Positions 1-9,489 are shown, counted from the first letter of the stretch. The stretch: 64,000 nt of DNA from Chiayiivirga flava (GCF_014202825.1 NZ_JACHHP010000002.1:806001-870000); one strand, 5' to 3'. Numbers and translations: made by a program. The notes: generated by a model not told the origin, from the sequence alone.

Positions 1-611
1 TTCTCGACGTCGGTGGTCGTCAGACCGAAGCCGGCGAGGCGCTGCGGCTGCAGCCACACGCGCATCGCGAACGTGGTCGCGAACACCTGCGCCTGCGCCA
101 CGCCCGGGATCGTCTGCACGCGGTCCTTGACCAGCGTCTCGGCGATGTCGGCGATCTCGACGGTGCTGTGGCGGTCGGACGAGAAGGCGAGGTAGATGAT
201 CGGCTGCGCGTCGGCTTCCTGCTTCTGCACGATCGGCTCGTCGGCTTCGTCGGGCAGGAACTGGCGGGCCTGGCCGACGCGGTCGCGCACGTCGGAGGCG
301 GCGGCGTCGGCGTCGCGGTCGAGGCGGAAGCGGATCGTGACCTGGCTCGACTGCTCGCGGCTCACCGACGAGATGAAGTCGATGCCTTCCACGCCCGACA
401 GCGCGTCCTCGATCGGCTGCGTGATCTGCGATTCGATCACCTGCGCGTTGGCGCCGGGATAGTTGGTGTTGACCGTCACCACCGGCACGTCGACGTTCGG
501 GATCAGGCGCACCGCGAGGCGCTGGTACGAGATGACGCCCAGCAGCAGGATCACCAGGTTGATGACCGTGGCGAAGACCGGGCGGCGGATGGAGATGTCG
601 GAAAGAACCAT
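1..611 (-). CDS. RND efflux transporter permease, N-terminal part (runs off the left edge)
   Basis: Inner-membrane permease of a tripartite RND multidrug efflux pump (HAE-1 type), driven by the proton gradient. Only the first 203 residues are visible. They begin with the family's opening ISIRRPVFA, followed by the first membrane helix (about residues 12-30) and the first porter-domain segment with VPVVTVNTNYPGANAQ and the ITQPIEDALSGVEGI stretch. ATG is at 609-611. It lies downstream of, and on the same strand as, the periplasmic adaptor gene that ends at 838, so the two form a pump operon, although the 226-bp gap holding a palindrome is large for one. Substrate cannot be told from the sequence. 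The family call is secure. Confidence 0.93.
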   Translation of the reverse strand, partial: MVLSDISIRRPVFATVINLVILLLGVISYQRLAVRLIPNVDVPVVTVNTNYPGANAQVIESQITQPIEDALSGVEGIDFISSVSREQSSQVTIRFRLDRDADAAASDVRDRVGQARQFLPDEADEPIVQKQEADAQPIIYLAFSSDRHSTVEIADIAETLVKDRVQTIPGVAQAQVFATTFAMRVWLQPQRLAGFGLTTTDVE

Positions 612-715
612 GGTGGTGTCCGATCGGCAGCGAGGGTGCGTCGCTGCGGGAAGTGGCGGTGCCGACGGTGTGGCGGGGGGCGTGTCGACCGTCGGCGCGT
701 CTCGGAATCATTTCT

Positions 716-828
716 CCGTCGTCCCGGCGAAAGCCGGGACCCAGTGACGTTGCTCGGTGCTGGTCTTGCGTGTCGCCGAGATGGAGCGATGCAACGTCAC
801 CGGGTCCCGGCTTTCGCCGGGACGACGG
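716..828. repeat. REPIN-like palindrome between the RND adaptor and permease genes
   Basis: Two 38-bp arms (716-753 and 791-828) are inverted copies with one mismatch, separated by 37 bp. Each arm carries its own small hairpin (CCCGGC-GAAA-GCCGGG). Two inverted REP-like elements forming one large hairpin is the architecture called a REPIN. The right arm ends 10 bp from the adaptor stop codon, so a transcript of the operon would carry this structure between the two coding regions. It may affect mRNA stability or the stoichiometry of adaptor to permease, which is inference. No RAYT transposase gene is in the window. Confidence 0.85.
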
Positions 829-837
829 GTGCGGGTG

Positions 838-2094
838 TCAGGCTTCGGGTGTGTCGGCGTCGTCGCCCGTTGTCTCGGGTTCCGGCGCGGGTGGGGCGGC
901 AGGCGGCGTTGGATTCGCGGGTTCGGCCGCGCCGTTTCCGGTCGGCGTCGCCGCCGGTGCCGGTGCGCCACCCTGCGCCGGGGCCGCGCCCGCCGCCGGC
1001 ATCACCATGACGCCGGCGCCGTCGAACATCATCGGCTTGGCCTGCCCGGCGGTGATGACCATGTCGCCTTCGTTCAGGCCCGACACCACCTGCAGCCGGC
1101 CCGGCAGACGCAGGCCGGTCTGGATGACCGTGCGCTTGGCCTTGCCGTCGACCACGGTGTAGACGAAGCGCTCCTCGCCCTGCTGCATCAGCGCCTGCTC
1201 GGGGATCAGCAGGCCGGTCTGGCCCTGCGCGCCGGTGCCGAGCGAAACGCGCGCGAACAGGCCGGGGCGCAGCTTGTAATCGGTGTTGTCGATGCGCGCG
1301 CGCACCTTCGCGCTGCGGCTGTTGATGTCGATCACCGGATCGACCGCGGCCACTTCGCCGCGGAAAGTCTCGCCCGGGTAGGCGTCGACCTGCAGCGTCA
1401 CCGGCTGGCCCTGCGCGATGCGCGACAGTTCGGCTTCGGGCAGACTGAAGTCGACTTCCATCGGATCCAGCCGCACCAGCGTCACCAGCGCCTGGCCGGG
1501 GCTGACGTATTCGCCGACGCTGACCTCGCGCAGACCGATCACGCCATCGAACGGCGCGCGCAGCGTGTACTTGCCGAGCGTGGCGCGGGCCGACGCCACA
1601 CGCGCATCGGCGACGCCCAGCTGCGAGCGCAGCGTGTCGATTTCCGATTGCGAGATGAGGCGACGCTGGCCCAGTTCGCTCGCGCGGGTGTCCGCGCGCT
1701 GTGCGTTGACGCGCGTCGCGCTGGCCTCGCTGAGTGCGGCACGCGGCACCGAATCGTCGAGCGCGAACAGTTCGTCGCCCTTCTTCACCCGGTCGCCCTC
1801 GGTGAACGGCAGGCGCACGATGCGGCCGGCGACCTCGGGCCGGATCACCACCGATTCGTCGGCGCGCGTGGTGCCGACGGTCTGCACCGCGGCTTCGAGC
1901 GGCTCGCGCTTGACCGCCACCGCTTCCACCGGCAGCTGCATGGCGGGCGCTCCGCCCGCGCCGTCACCTTCGCCGCCGGGCGCACCGCCCGGCGCAGCGC
2001 CGGGAGGCGCGGCGCCGTCGTCGCCGCCACCGCAGGCGGCCAGCACGAATGCCGCGGCCGCGGCAAGAATCAGGAGCGGGGGAATCCGGCGCAT
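838..2094 (-). CDS. RND efflux periplasmic adaptor (membrane fusion protein), lipoprotein
   Basis: Periplasmic adaptor that joins the RND permease to an outer-membrane channel. The 418-residue product has a lipoprotein signal with lipobox LAAC (Cys21), then a Gly/Pro/Ala-rich linker. The biotinyl-lipoyl halves are recognisable: RPEVAGRIVRLPFTEGDRV at about residues 77-95 and LRAPFDGVIGLREVSVGEYV at about 178-197. A helical hairpin lies between them and the beta-barrel and membrane-proximal domains follow. The tail from about residue 375 is a low-complexity Pro/Ala/Glu extension. ATG is at 2092-2094. It precedes the permease gene on the same strand. The family call is firm; exported substrates are unknown. 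Confidence 0.94.
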   Translation of the reverse strand: MRRIPPLLILAAAAAFVLAACGGGDDGAAPPGAAPGGAPGGEGDGAGGAPAMQLPVEAVAVKREPLEAAVQTVGTTRADESVVIRPEVAGRIVRLPFTEGDRVKKGDELFALDDSVPRAALSEASATRVNAQRADTRASELGQRRLISQSEIDTLRSQLGVADARVASARATLGKYTLRAPFDGVIGLREVSVGEYVSPGQALVTLVRLDPMEVDFSLPEAELSRIAQGQPVTLQVDAYPGETFRGEVAAVDPVIDINSRSAKVRARIDNTDYKLRPGLFARVSLGTGAQGQTGLLIPEQALMQQGEERFVYTVVDGKAKRTVIQTGLRLPGRLQVVSGLNEGDMVITAGQAKPMMFDGAGVMVMPAAGAAPAQGGAPAPAATPTGNGAAEPANPTPPAAPPAPEPETTGDDADTPEA

Positions 2095-2217
2095 GGAAAC
2101 ATCCTTGGCATGACGTGCGCACGACGAACGGACGGGGCGTCGTTCGACATCCGGCGGCGTGGTTCGGGGGTGGCGCAGTCTACCAGCGTGCCATGTCCGC
2201 GGCCCCCATGCCTGAAG

Positions 2218-2931
2218 TCAGGTCACACAATCGCGTTGCGGCGCGGGCGGCGCTGTCAGCAGGGCATCGAGCCGCAGCGCGTGCGCTCCGGCCGCGGCAC
2301 CGGTATCGCTGCCGTGCGGCAGCACGCCCAGGCAGGGCGCTTCCAGACCGCGGGCGAGGATCGCGCGGTTCGCGTCGGGGTGGCGCCAGTGCGGGTCGAT
2401 CGCGTTGCCGATCCACCCGGCAAGCCGCAGACCGTCGGCACGGATCGCGCGGGCGGTGAGCCAGGCATGGCTGATTCCTCCCAGGCGCAGACCCACGACG
2501 AGGATCACCGGCAGATCGAGTGCGCGCACGAAATCGGACTGCAGCAGCCCCGGCCCCCACGGCGCCAGCCAGCCGCCGGCGCCCTCGACCACCACCGCAT
2601 CGGCCTGCCCCCGCAGACGCGTGAACGCGGCCTGCAGCGGCGCCAGCGCGACGCGGCCGCCGTCGAGCGCGGCGGCAAGTTCGGGCGTGGTGGGGTCGGC
2701 GAACGCGAACGGGTTCACGTCGGCGTACATCGGCGGTGGATCGCTCGCGGCCTGCAGCGCGAGGGCATCGTCGTTGCGCAGGCCCTCGGGCGTGGCATCG
2801 CAGCCGCTCGCAACGGGTTTCATGCCGACGGCGCGTTGGCCGCGCGCGCGCAGCGCATGCAGCAGTGCGACGCTGGCAACGGTCTTGCCGATGCCGGTGT
2901 CGGTGCCGGTGACGAAGAAGGCGTGGCTCAT
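2218..2931 (-). CDS. bioD: Dethiobiotin synthetase
   Basis: ATP-dependent carboxylation and ring closure of 7,8-diaminopelargonate to dethiobiotin, the penultimate step of biotin synthesis, in the cytoplasm. The 237-residue length suits the family. The P-loop GTDTGIGKT is at residues 9-17, followed by the substrate-lysine motif GMKPVASG and the VVVEGAGGWLAP signature. I chose the ATG at 2929-2931 because the protein then starts right before the P-loop strand; an upstream in-frame extension reads as shadow of the neighbouring gene. The ATG overlaps the stop of the upstream membrane-protein gene by 4 bp (ATGA), so the two are probably translationally coupled. No other bio gene is nearby. Confidence 0.95.
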   Translation of the reverse strand: MSHAFFVTGTDTGIGKTVASVALLHALRARGQRAVGMKPVASGCDATPEGLRNDDALALQAASDPPPMYADVNPFAFADPTTPELAAALDGGRVALAPLQAAFTRLRGQADAVVVEGAGGWLAPWGPGLLQSDFVRALDLPVILVVGLRLGGISHAWLTARAIRADGLRLAGWIGNAIDPHWRHPDANRAILARGLEAPCLGVLPHGSDTGAAAGAHALRLDALLTAPPAPQRDCVT

Positions 2932-3695
2932 GGCTCCGGGGCCGGCCGGGCATCGGCGGCAGACAGGCCATGCTTCAAACGATCGCGCCGCACCGCGTAG
3001 ACCGGGATCGCGATCGAGAGCAGGCAATACACCCACATCGGCAGCGCGTGGTACCACTGCATGCGGTCGCCGCCCGAGGTGCCTAGCAGGAACCCTGCGC
3101 TGACCGCCACGCTCAGCACCGCCGACGCGGCCATGATGCCGTGCACGCCGATTTCGGTGCGGGTTTCCGCACGTTCGTACGGCGACAGCGCCAGCGTTTC
3201 GGCGTGCCGCAAGGCATGCCGGTTGAGCAGCACCACCAGCAACGCAAGCAGGCCGAAGCCGACGCTGTAGACCATGAACGCGAGTTGCAGTTCGATGGCT
3301 TCGCCGCCCGGGGTGAACGCGAGTTCTTCCGGCACCCAGCCGCCGCTGAACAGATGCAGCGCGCCGGAGATGATCATGCGCAGCGGATACATGTAGATCA
3401 TCACGATCAGCACCAGTGCGAGACTGAGCAGGGTGGACCACGTGTCCTCCAGCCCGAAGCGCCGGCTCCAGCGGTTGTGCGCGAGCCAGAACAGCATCAG
3501 CAGCGCGAAGCAGAGCACAAACGTCGGCACGCGCCGCAGTGCGTCGTAGAGTTCGGCGAAGGTCTGCGGCAGCGCATCGAACGCGATCACCAGCATCGTC
3601 GCCGCGAAGGCGAACGCGGCGTCGACGAAGGTTTCAAGGCGCGTGATCTGCGCGCCGCGGAGGCGGAAGGCGGGGCGGGAGGCGAGGTCGTCCAT
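2928..3695 (-). CDS. TMEM175/DUF1211-like membrane protein
   Basis: A 255-residue integral membrane protein with about six predicted helices. The first helix carries RLETFVDAAFAFAATMLVI, which matches the R-x-x-x-F-x-D-A-x-x-A pattern of the TMEM175 (DUF1211) family, some members of which are potassium channels. Whether this one conducts K+ is not shown by the sequence. The start is the ATG at 3693-3695; a longer frame upstream lacks family-like sequence. Its stop overlaps the start of bioD by 4 bp, which implies one transcript, though no functional link between K+ transport and biotin is known to me. Confidence 0.75.
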   Translation of the reverse strand: MDDLASRPAFRLRGAQITRLETFVDAAFAFAATMLVIAFDALPQTFAELYDALRRVPTFVLCFALLMLFWLAHNRWSRRFGLEDTWSTLLSLALVLIVMIYMYPLRMIISGALHLFSGGWVPEELAFTPGGEAIELQLAFMVYSVGFGLLALLVVLLNRHALRHAETLALSPYERAETRTEIGVHGIMAASAVLSVAVSAGFLLGTSGGDRMQWYHALPMWVYCLLSIAIPVYAVRRDRLKHGLSAADARPAPEP

Positions 3696-3887
3696 CGGTG
3701 GATCGAGCTTAACAAGGGCGTCCGACCGCGGCAGCCGGGCCCCGGCCTGCCGCACACGGCGGCCTGCAATCTACCCGATCGTCCCCCCGCTCGACGCCGC
3801 TGCAAGACAGGCATACGCTATTGCAACCGCGGCAGCCACGCATCGATGGGGGCATCGATCGGCGTCGCGGACTTTCGGGGGTCCTGC

Positions 3888-6800
3888 ATGAAACTGTCGA
3901 CCGCATCCGTGCATGGCGCGTGCGTTGCGCTGTGCTCGCTTCTTTCCTTCGGCGCGGCCCTTGCGGCGCCGTCCGCGCAGGCGCCCGCCAGGGCGATGGC
4001 GGCGGTCACGCCGCAATTTGCCGAGTTCCGCGTCGAACCGGATGTGCGCAAGGGCCTGGTGCCGGAACGAGCCGCTGCACCGGTGTCGCCGGTCAAGGGG
4101 CTGACCTATGCGCTCGATCCCGCGGCCGGCGTTGCCAAGGGCCTCGGCTACGCGGGCGAGATCGAACCGAACGGCAGCGCCGCGGCGGCCTCGCCGCTCG
4201 CCGTTCCCCAGACGGTGGTCCGCGCCAGTCTCTACCCGAACGGCGATGTCGACGTGTATTCGTTCACCGCCACGGCGGGCGATCGCGTCTATGCCGCCAC
4301 GATGACCAGCGGTTCGGCCGGCAGCAGCACCGACAGCCAGTTGACCCTGCTCGATAGCGACGGCACCACCGTGCTCGAATTCGACGACGACAACGGCACC
4401 TATGCGAGCCTGTCGTCGAGCATCGCCGGCACCGTGATTCCGGCCACCGGGACCTACTTCCTTCGCGTGAACGACTTCACCGCAGGCACCACGAGCCAGC
4501 GCCGCTACGAACTGTATTTCCGCCTGCAGAGCGGCACCCCGACGCCCGAGGTGGAAGCCAACGACACGCCCGCAACCGCCAACCCGTTGCCGGCCGGCGG
4601 CTGGGTGAGCGGCGCGCGCAGCCCCGCGGCCGCCACCGAGCAGGACTGGTACAGCCTGAACCTCAATGCGGGCGATACGGTGTTCCTGTCGCTCGATCTG
4701 GACCCCGAAGACGATCTGGTCACCTGGAACGGACGGCTCGGGTTTGCATTGTTCGGCGATGCCGGCAACCAGATCCTCGCAACCGACGATGCCGGCACCG
4801 GCGATGTCGCGCCCAATCCCAATCGCCCCTCCGAGGCGATGTTCTTCACGGTCAAGACCGCCGGTACCTACTTCGCCTTCGTCGACTCGGCGTCCGGGGC
4901 GGTCGGCGGCCCCACGGCCACCTACCACCTGAACGTCTCGGTCTTCCCGAACGTCGACGAAGGCGTCAACTGCACCACCTACACCAGCACCAACGTGCCG
5001 CAGACGATCGGGCCGGGCACCGGTCTCGTCAGCTCCACGATCACCGTGCCGGGCAATCCGCGCATCGCCGATCTCGATGTCTCGATCGAGCTCAACCATG
5101 CCCTGATGCAGGACATGGACGTGCACCTGCGTTCGCCGGCCGGCAACAACAACGGCCTGTTCAGCGACATCGGTGCGGCCGCCACCGGCGGGCAGCAGCA
5201 GATGGACGTCACCTTCGACGACGAAGCCGCGATCCCGCCCGCGTTCACCGCCCTGCGCAACATGCGGCTCAAACCGGAAAACAACTCGACCGCCGGCACG
5301 GCCTCGACATCGGGCGCCTACCGCCTCGACTGGTTCGACGGCGAAAACGCAGGCGGCACGTGGACGCTGGACATCTACGACGACACCGCCGGCGCCAACG
5401 GCGGCACGCTCACGTCCTGGAGCCTGCACATCTGCGAAATGCCGCCGCCGCCGACCTGCGCGCCGGGTTTCGCGCCGACAACCGTCTACAGCACCGACTT
5501 CGAATCCGGTGACGCGGGCTTCACCCACGCCGGCACGCAGGACGAATGGGAGCTCGGTCTGCCCGCCACGGTCGCCACCACCACGGCCAATCCGATCGCG
5601 GCGTTCAACACCTGCCACAGCGGCGTGAACTGCTGGAAGACCGATCTGGACAACACCTACAACGCCAGCAGCAACCAGGATCTGCTCTCGCCGAACATCA
5701 ATCTGGCCGGATTGTCCGCGCCGGTGGTGATCACGTGGGCACAGCGTCACCAGGTCGAAGCCGCGAACTTCGACCACATGTTCGTCGACGCCCAGCAGGT
5801 CGGCGGTGCCACGCCCGTGCGCCTGTACGAATGGCTCGGCCCGACGCCGATCAGCGCCAGCGCCGGTACCGGCAATCCGCAGAACAACATCGGTGGCAGC
5901 GCCGGCTGGGGTCTGATGCGCGCGCGCGCCGACAGCCTCGCCGGACTCAACACCGAACTGCGTTTCCACCTCGACAGCGACACCACGGTGCAGTTCGGCG
6001 GCCTCGCCATCGACGATGTCTCGGTCACCGCCTGCCGCGCGCTGTCCGCCGATCTCTCGATCACCAAGACCGACGGCGTCGGCAGCGTGCCGGCCGGTGG
6101 CAGCACCACCTACACGATCACCGCCAGCAACGTCGGACCCGATCCCGTCACCGGCGCCACGGTGGCCGACACCTTCCCGGCGGCGCTCACCTGCACCTGG
6201 ACCTGCGTCGGTGCCGGCGGCGGCACCTGCACGGCGGCGGGCAGCGGCAACATCAACGACAGCGTGAACCTGCCCGCGGGCGGCAGCACCACCTACACCG
6301 CGAGCTGCGCCGTCTCGCCGGCGGCCAGCGGCCTGTTGAGCAACACCGCCACGGTGTCGTCGACGATCGGCGATCCGGACGGTAGCAACAACAGCGCCAC
6401 CGACACCGATACCCTGCTGCAGCAGGCCGACCTGTCGATCACTAAGACCGACGGCGTCCTCACCGCCGTGCCGGGCGGCAGCGTCACCTACACCATCACC
6501 GCCAGCAATGCCGGTCCGAGCAACGCCACGGGCGCGGCGGTGGCCGACACCTTCCCGGCGTCGCAGACCTGCACCTGGACCTGCGTCGGTGCCGGCGGCG
6601 GCACCTGCACGGCGGCAGGCAGCGGCAACATCGGCGACACGGTGAACCTGCCCGCGGGCGGCAGCACCACGTACACCGCCGTGTGCGCGATCTCCGCCGC
6701 AGCCACGGGCACGCTGTCGAACACCGCCACGGTGACCGAGCCGGCCGGCGTCACCGACGGCAACCCCGGCAACAACAGCGACACCGACACCGACACGCTC

Positions 6801-9320
6801 ACGCCCACGGTCGACCTCGCCATCAGCAAGACCGACGGCGTGCCGACGGCGATTCCGGGCGGCAGCGTCACCTACTCGATCGGAGCCAGCAACCTCGGTC
6901 CGAGCAACGCGTCCGGCGCGACGGTGGTCGACACCTTCCCGGCGTCGCTCACCTGTACCTGGACCTGCGTCGGCGCCGGTGGCGCCACCTGCACGGCGGC
7001 AGGCAGCGGCAACATCGCGGACACGGTCAACCTGCCGCCCGGCAGCAGCACCAACTACACGGCCTCGTGCGCGATTTCCGCCGCGGCCACGGGCACACTG
7101 TCCAACACCGCCACGGTCATCGAGCCGGCCGGCACGACGGACAGCAACCCGGGCAACAACGCCGCCACCGACGACGACACGCTCACGCCGCAGGCCAATC
7201 TTTCGATCACGGCCGACGACGGCGTCACGGCCGTCACCGCCGGCGACAGCACCGTCTACACCATCTTCGCGTTCAACGGGGGTCCCAGCACGGTGCCGAC
7301 GGCCGCCGTGACCAACGCCTTCCCGAGCCAGTGCGACAGCGTCACGTGGAGCTGCGCGGGCAGCGGTGGCGGCACCTGCACCGCAAGCGGCAGCGGCGAC
7401 ATCGCCGACACCGTCAACCTGCCGCCAAGCGGCGGCGTGACCTACACGGCCACGTGCGCAATCAACCCGCTCGCCACCGGTCCGATGGACAACGTCGCGT
7501 CGATCGCCACCGGCGATCCCGGCATCGTCGATCCGCTGCCCGGCAACGACAGCGACACCGACAGCAACACCGTGAACCCGGCACCGGCGGTGGTGTCGGC
7601 GACCAAGACGGTGGCCGGCGCGTTCACGCCCGGCACCGACGTCACCTACACCATCGTGCTGCAGAACAGCGGCGGTGCGCAGGCCGACAATCCCGGCGAC
7701 GAGTTCGTCGACGTGCTGCCGCCCTCGCTCACGCTGGTGTCGGCCTCGGCAAGCAGCGGCGCCGCCATCGCCAGCGTCGGCACCAACACGGTGACGTGGA
7801 ACGGCGCGATCGCGGCGAGCGGCAGCGTGACGATCACCATCGTCGCGACCATCGACGCCTCGGCCACCGGTACCGTCGCCAACCAGGGCACGGTCTCGTT
7901 CGACGGCGACGCCGACGGCAGCAACGAAACCAGCGTGCCGACCGACGACCCGGGCACGGCCGCGCCGAACGATCCGACCGGCTTCGTCGTCGGCGCGGGC
8001 GAGGCGGACCTGTCGATCACCAAGAGCGACGGTGTCGACGACGTGATCGCAGGCACGTCCACCACGTACACCATCGTCGCCGCCAACGCCGGCCCGTCCG
8101 ACGTCGATGCCGCCAGCATCACCGACACGCTGCCGGCGGCCTGCACGGGTGCCACGTGGACGGCGACAGGCAGCGGCGGTGCAGGCGGTTTTGCCGCCTC
8201 GGGCAGCGGCAACATCGCCGCCAACGGCGTCACGCTGCCGGTGGGTGCGTCGGTGACCTACAGCGTGACCTGTCCGGTCGATGCCGGCGCCACCGGCACG
8301 CTGGCCAACACCGCCACGGTGTCCAGCGCGTTCACCGACCCCGTGCCCGGCAACGACAGCGCCACCGACAGCACCACGGTGCTCACGCGTGCGGACCTGT
8401 CGATCGTCAAGAGCGACGGCGTTGCGAGCGTCGCGCCCGGCGCCACGCTCACCTACACCATCGTCGCCAGCAACGCCGGCCCGTCCAACGCCACCGGCGT
8501 GGCCGTCGCCGACACCTTCCCTGCCACCTGCACCGCGGTCGCCTACACCGCCACCGGCAGCGGCGGCGCCAGCGGCTTCACCGCGTCGGGCACGGGCAAC
8601 ATCGCCGACGCCGCGCTGGCGCTGCCGGCCGGCGCCTCGGTCCAGTACCTCGCCACCTGCACGGTGGACGAGGATGCGGCGGACGCCACGGCGATCACCA
8701 ATACCGCCACCGTGACCGCAGCGGCCGGCGTCGACACCAACCCGGCCAACGACAGTGCCGTCGACGACACCACGGTCGACGTGGTCGAAGGTGCGCTGGT
8801 CGGCGCCACCAAGACGGTGGCCGGGACGTTTGCGCAGGGCGACACGGTGACGTACACGATCGTGCTGCAGAACACCGGCGCCGGCACCCAGGCCGACAAC
8901 CCGGGCGACGAGTTCGTCGACCCGCTGCCGGCCGGTCTCACGTATGTCGGCGCCTCGGCCACCTCCGGCAGCACCGCGTTCGCCGCCGGCAGCGTCACGT
9001 GGAACGGCAGCATCCCTGCAGGCGGTTCGGTGACGATCACCATTGTGGCCAGCATCGACGCCGACGCCACCGGCACCATCGCCAACCAGGGCACGGTGAA
9101 CTACGACACCGATGCGGATGGGACGAACGAAGCCACCGCCCAGACCGACGATCCGTCCGAAACCGGCACCGCCAACCCGACCGGCTTCGAGGTGGAAGAA
9201 GGCACCGTGGAACCGCCGGCACCGCTGCAGCCGGCCGTGATCCCGGCCACCAGCCTGCCGGTGCTGTTCGCACTGGCGTTGCTGCTGCTCGGCATCGGCT
9301 GGCGGCGTCGCCTGGGCTGA
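3888..9320 (+). CDS. Giant secreted protein: PPC domains, P-domain, eight DUF11-type repeats, CTERM-like tail
   Basis: An 1810-residue exported protein. It has a Sec signal peptide (about residues 1-26, ending AALAA-PSA), two PPC-like beta domains (about 87-350, each opening with E-P/A-N), and a proprotein-convertase-type P-domain (about 357-518; LNHALMQDMDVHLRSPAG, GTWTLDIYDD). A choice-of-anchor/MAM-like beta domain follows (about 525-715), then eight DUF11-type repeats of 126-140 residues from 721 to about 1779. The C-terminus (about 1785-1810) is IPATSLP, a hydrophobic helix, then WRRRLG, resembling the IPTL-CTERM exosortase sorting signal. No protease catalytic residues are visible. The likely role is a surface or matrix adhesin, which is inference. 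The start ATG at 3888 directly precedes the signal peptide. A terminator follows at 9344. Confidence 0.88.
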   Translation: MKLSTASVHGACVALCSLLSFGAALAAPSAQAPARAMAAVTPQFAEFRVEPDVRKGLVPERAAAPVSPVKGLTYALDPAAGVAKGLGYAGEIEPNGSAAAASPLAVPQTVVRASLYPNGDVDVYSFTATAGDRVYAATMTSGSAGSSTDSQLTLLDSDGTTVLEFDDDNGTYASLSSSIAGTVIPATGTYFLRVNDFTAGTTSQRRYELYFRLQSGTPTPEVEANDTPATANPLPAGGWVSGARSPAAATEQDWYSLNLNAGDTVFLSLDLDPEDDLVTWNGRLGFALFGDAGNQILATDDAGTGDVAPNPNRPSEAMFFTVKTAGTYFAFVDSASGAVGGPTATYHLNVSVFPNVDEGVNCTTYTSTNVPQTIGPGTGLVSSTITVPGNPRIADLDVSIELNHALMQDMDVHLRSPAGNNNGLFSDIGAAATGGQQQMDVTFDDEAAIPPAFTALRNMRLKPENNSTAGTASTSGAYRLDWFDGENAGGTWTLDIYDDTAGANGGTLTSWSLHICEMPPPPTCAPGFAPTTVYSTDFESGDAGFTHAGTQDEWELGLPATVATTTANPIAAFNTCHSGVNCWKTDLDNTYNASSNQDLLSPNINLAGLSAPVVITWAQRHQVEAANFDHMFVDAQQVGGATPVRLYEWLGPTPISASAGTGNPQNNIGGSAGWGLMRARADSLAGLNTELRFHLDSDTTVQFGGLAIDDVSVTACRALSADLSITKTDGVGSVPAGGSTTYTITASNVGPDPVTGATVADTFPAALTCTWTCVGAGGGTCTAAGSGNINDSVNLPAGGSTTYTASCAVSPAASGLLSNTATVSSTIGDPDGSNNSATDTDTLLQQADLSITKTDGVLTAVPGGSVTYTITASNAGPSNATGAAVADTFPASQTCTWTCVGAGGGTCTAAGSGNIGDTVNLPAGGSTTYTAVCAISAAATGTLSNTATVTEPAGVTDGNPGNNSDTDTDTLTPTVDLAISKTDGVPTAIPGGSVTYSIGASNLGPSNASGATVVDTFPASLTCTWTCVGAGGATCTAAGSGNIADTVNLPPGSSTNYTASCAISAAATGTLSNTATVIEPAGTTDSNPGNNAATDDDTLTPQANLSITADDGVTAVTAGDSTVYTIFAFNGGPSTVPTAAVTNAFPSQCDSVTWSCAGSGGGTCTASGSGDIADTVNLPPSGGVTYTATCAINPLATGPMDNVASIATGDPGIVDPLPGNDSDTDSNTVNPAPAVVSATKTVAGAFTPGTDVTYTIVLQNSGGAQADNPGDEFVDVLPPSLTLVSASASSGAAIASVGTNTVTWNGAIAASGSVTITIVATIDASATGTVANQGTVSFDGDADGSNETSVPTDDPGTAAPNDPTGFVVGAGEADLSITKSDGVDDVIAGTSTTYTIVAANAGPSDVDAASITDTLPAACTGATWTATGSGGAGGFAASGSGNIAANGVTLPVGASVTYSVTCPVDAGATGTLANTATVSSAFTDPVPGNDSATDSTTVLTRADLSIVKSDGVASVAPGATLTYTIVASNAGPSNATGVAVADTFPATCTAVAYTATGSGGASGFTASGTGNIADAALALPAGASVQYLATCTVDEDAADATAITNTATVTAAAGVDTNPANDSAVDDTTVDVVEGALVGATKTVAGTFAQGDTVTYTIVLQNTGAGTQADNPGDEFVDPLPAGLTYVGASATSGSTAFAAGSVTWNGSIPAGGSVTITIVASIDADATGTIANQGTVNYDTDADGTNEATAQTDDPSETGTANPTGFEVEEGTVEPPAPLQPAVIPATSLPVLFALALLLLGIGWRRRLG
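6048..9225 (+). repeat. Tandem DUF11-type coding repeats with high DNA identity
   Basis: Eight in-frame repeats start at about 6048, 6426, 6810, 7194, 7588, 8004, 8391 and 8790. Two kinds are visible. Units 1-4, 6 and 7 open with (A/V)(D/N)L(S/A)I-x-(K/A)-x-DGV. Units 5 and 8 open with ATKTVAG and contain ADNPGDEFVD. Units 1 to 3 are nearly identical at the DNA level over stretches such as the one encoding TCTWTCVGAGG, which would favour copy-number change by recombination. Confidence 0.88.
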
Positions 9321-9343
9321 CCGCCGTCCGCGCATGCGCACGA

Positions 9344-9377
9344 CGGAACGGCCCGGATTGTCCGGGCCGTTCCGTTT
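9344..9377 (+). terminator. Rho-independent terminator after the DUF11-repeat gene
   Basis: A perfect 14-bp stem (9344-9357 pairing with 9361-9374) with a TTG loop is followed by TTT. It begins 23 bp after the stop codon of the giant gene. The stem is strong but the T run is short. Confidence 0.8.
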
Positions 9378-9489
9378 CCGGCGCCGGCCATTGCAAGCGC
9401 CGGCCGGCTCCGCGTCCGGCCGGTCGCGCAAAACCGGTTACACTCGGACTCCGCCCACGCTCCGGTGCCCCTCGGCCCACGTCCGCGCG

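Noticed and set aside
6048..9225. Regularly spaced repeats that could suggest a CRISPR array
   Set aside because: Units are about 380-400 bp, in frame and protein-coding; no cas genes are present.
3771..9431. Very long open frame antisense to the DUF11-repeat gene
   Set aside because: It is a shadow produced by high GC and repeat structure; it is Arg/Gly/Ala-rich without domains, while the plus strand has a signal peptide and clear repeats.
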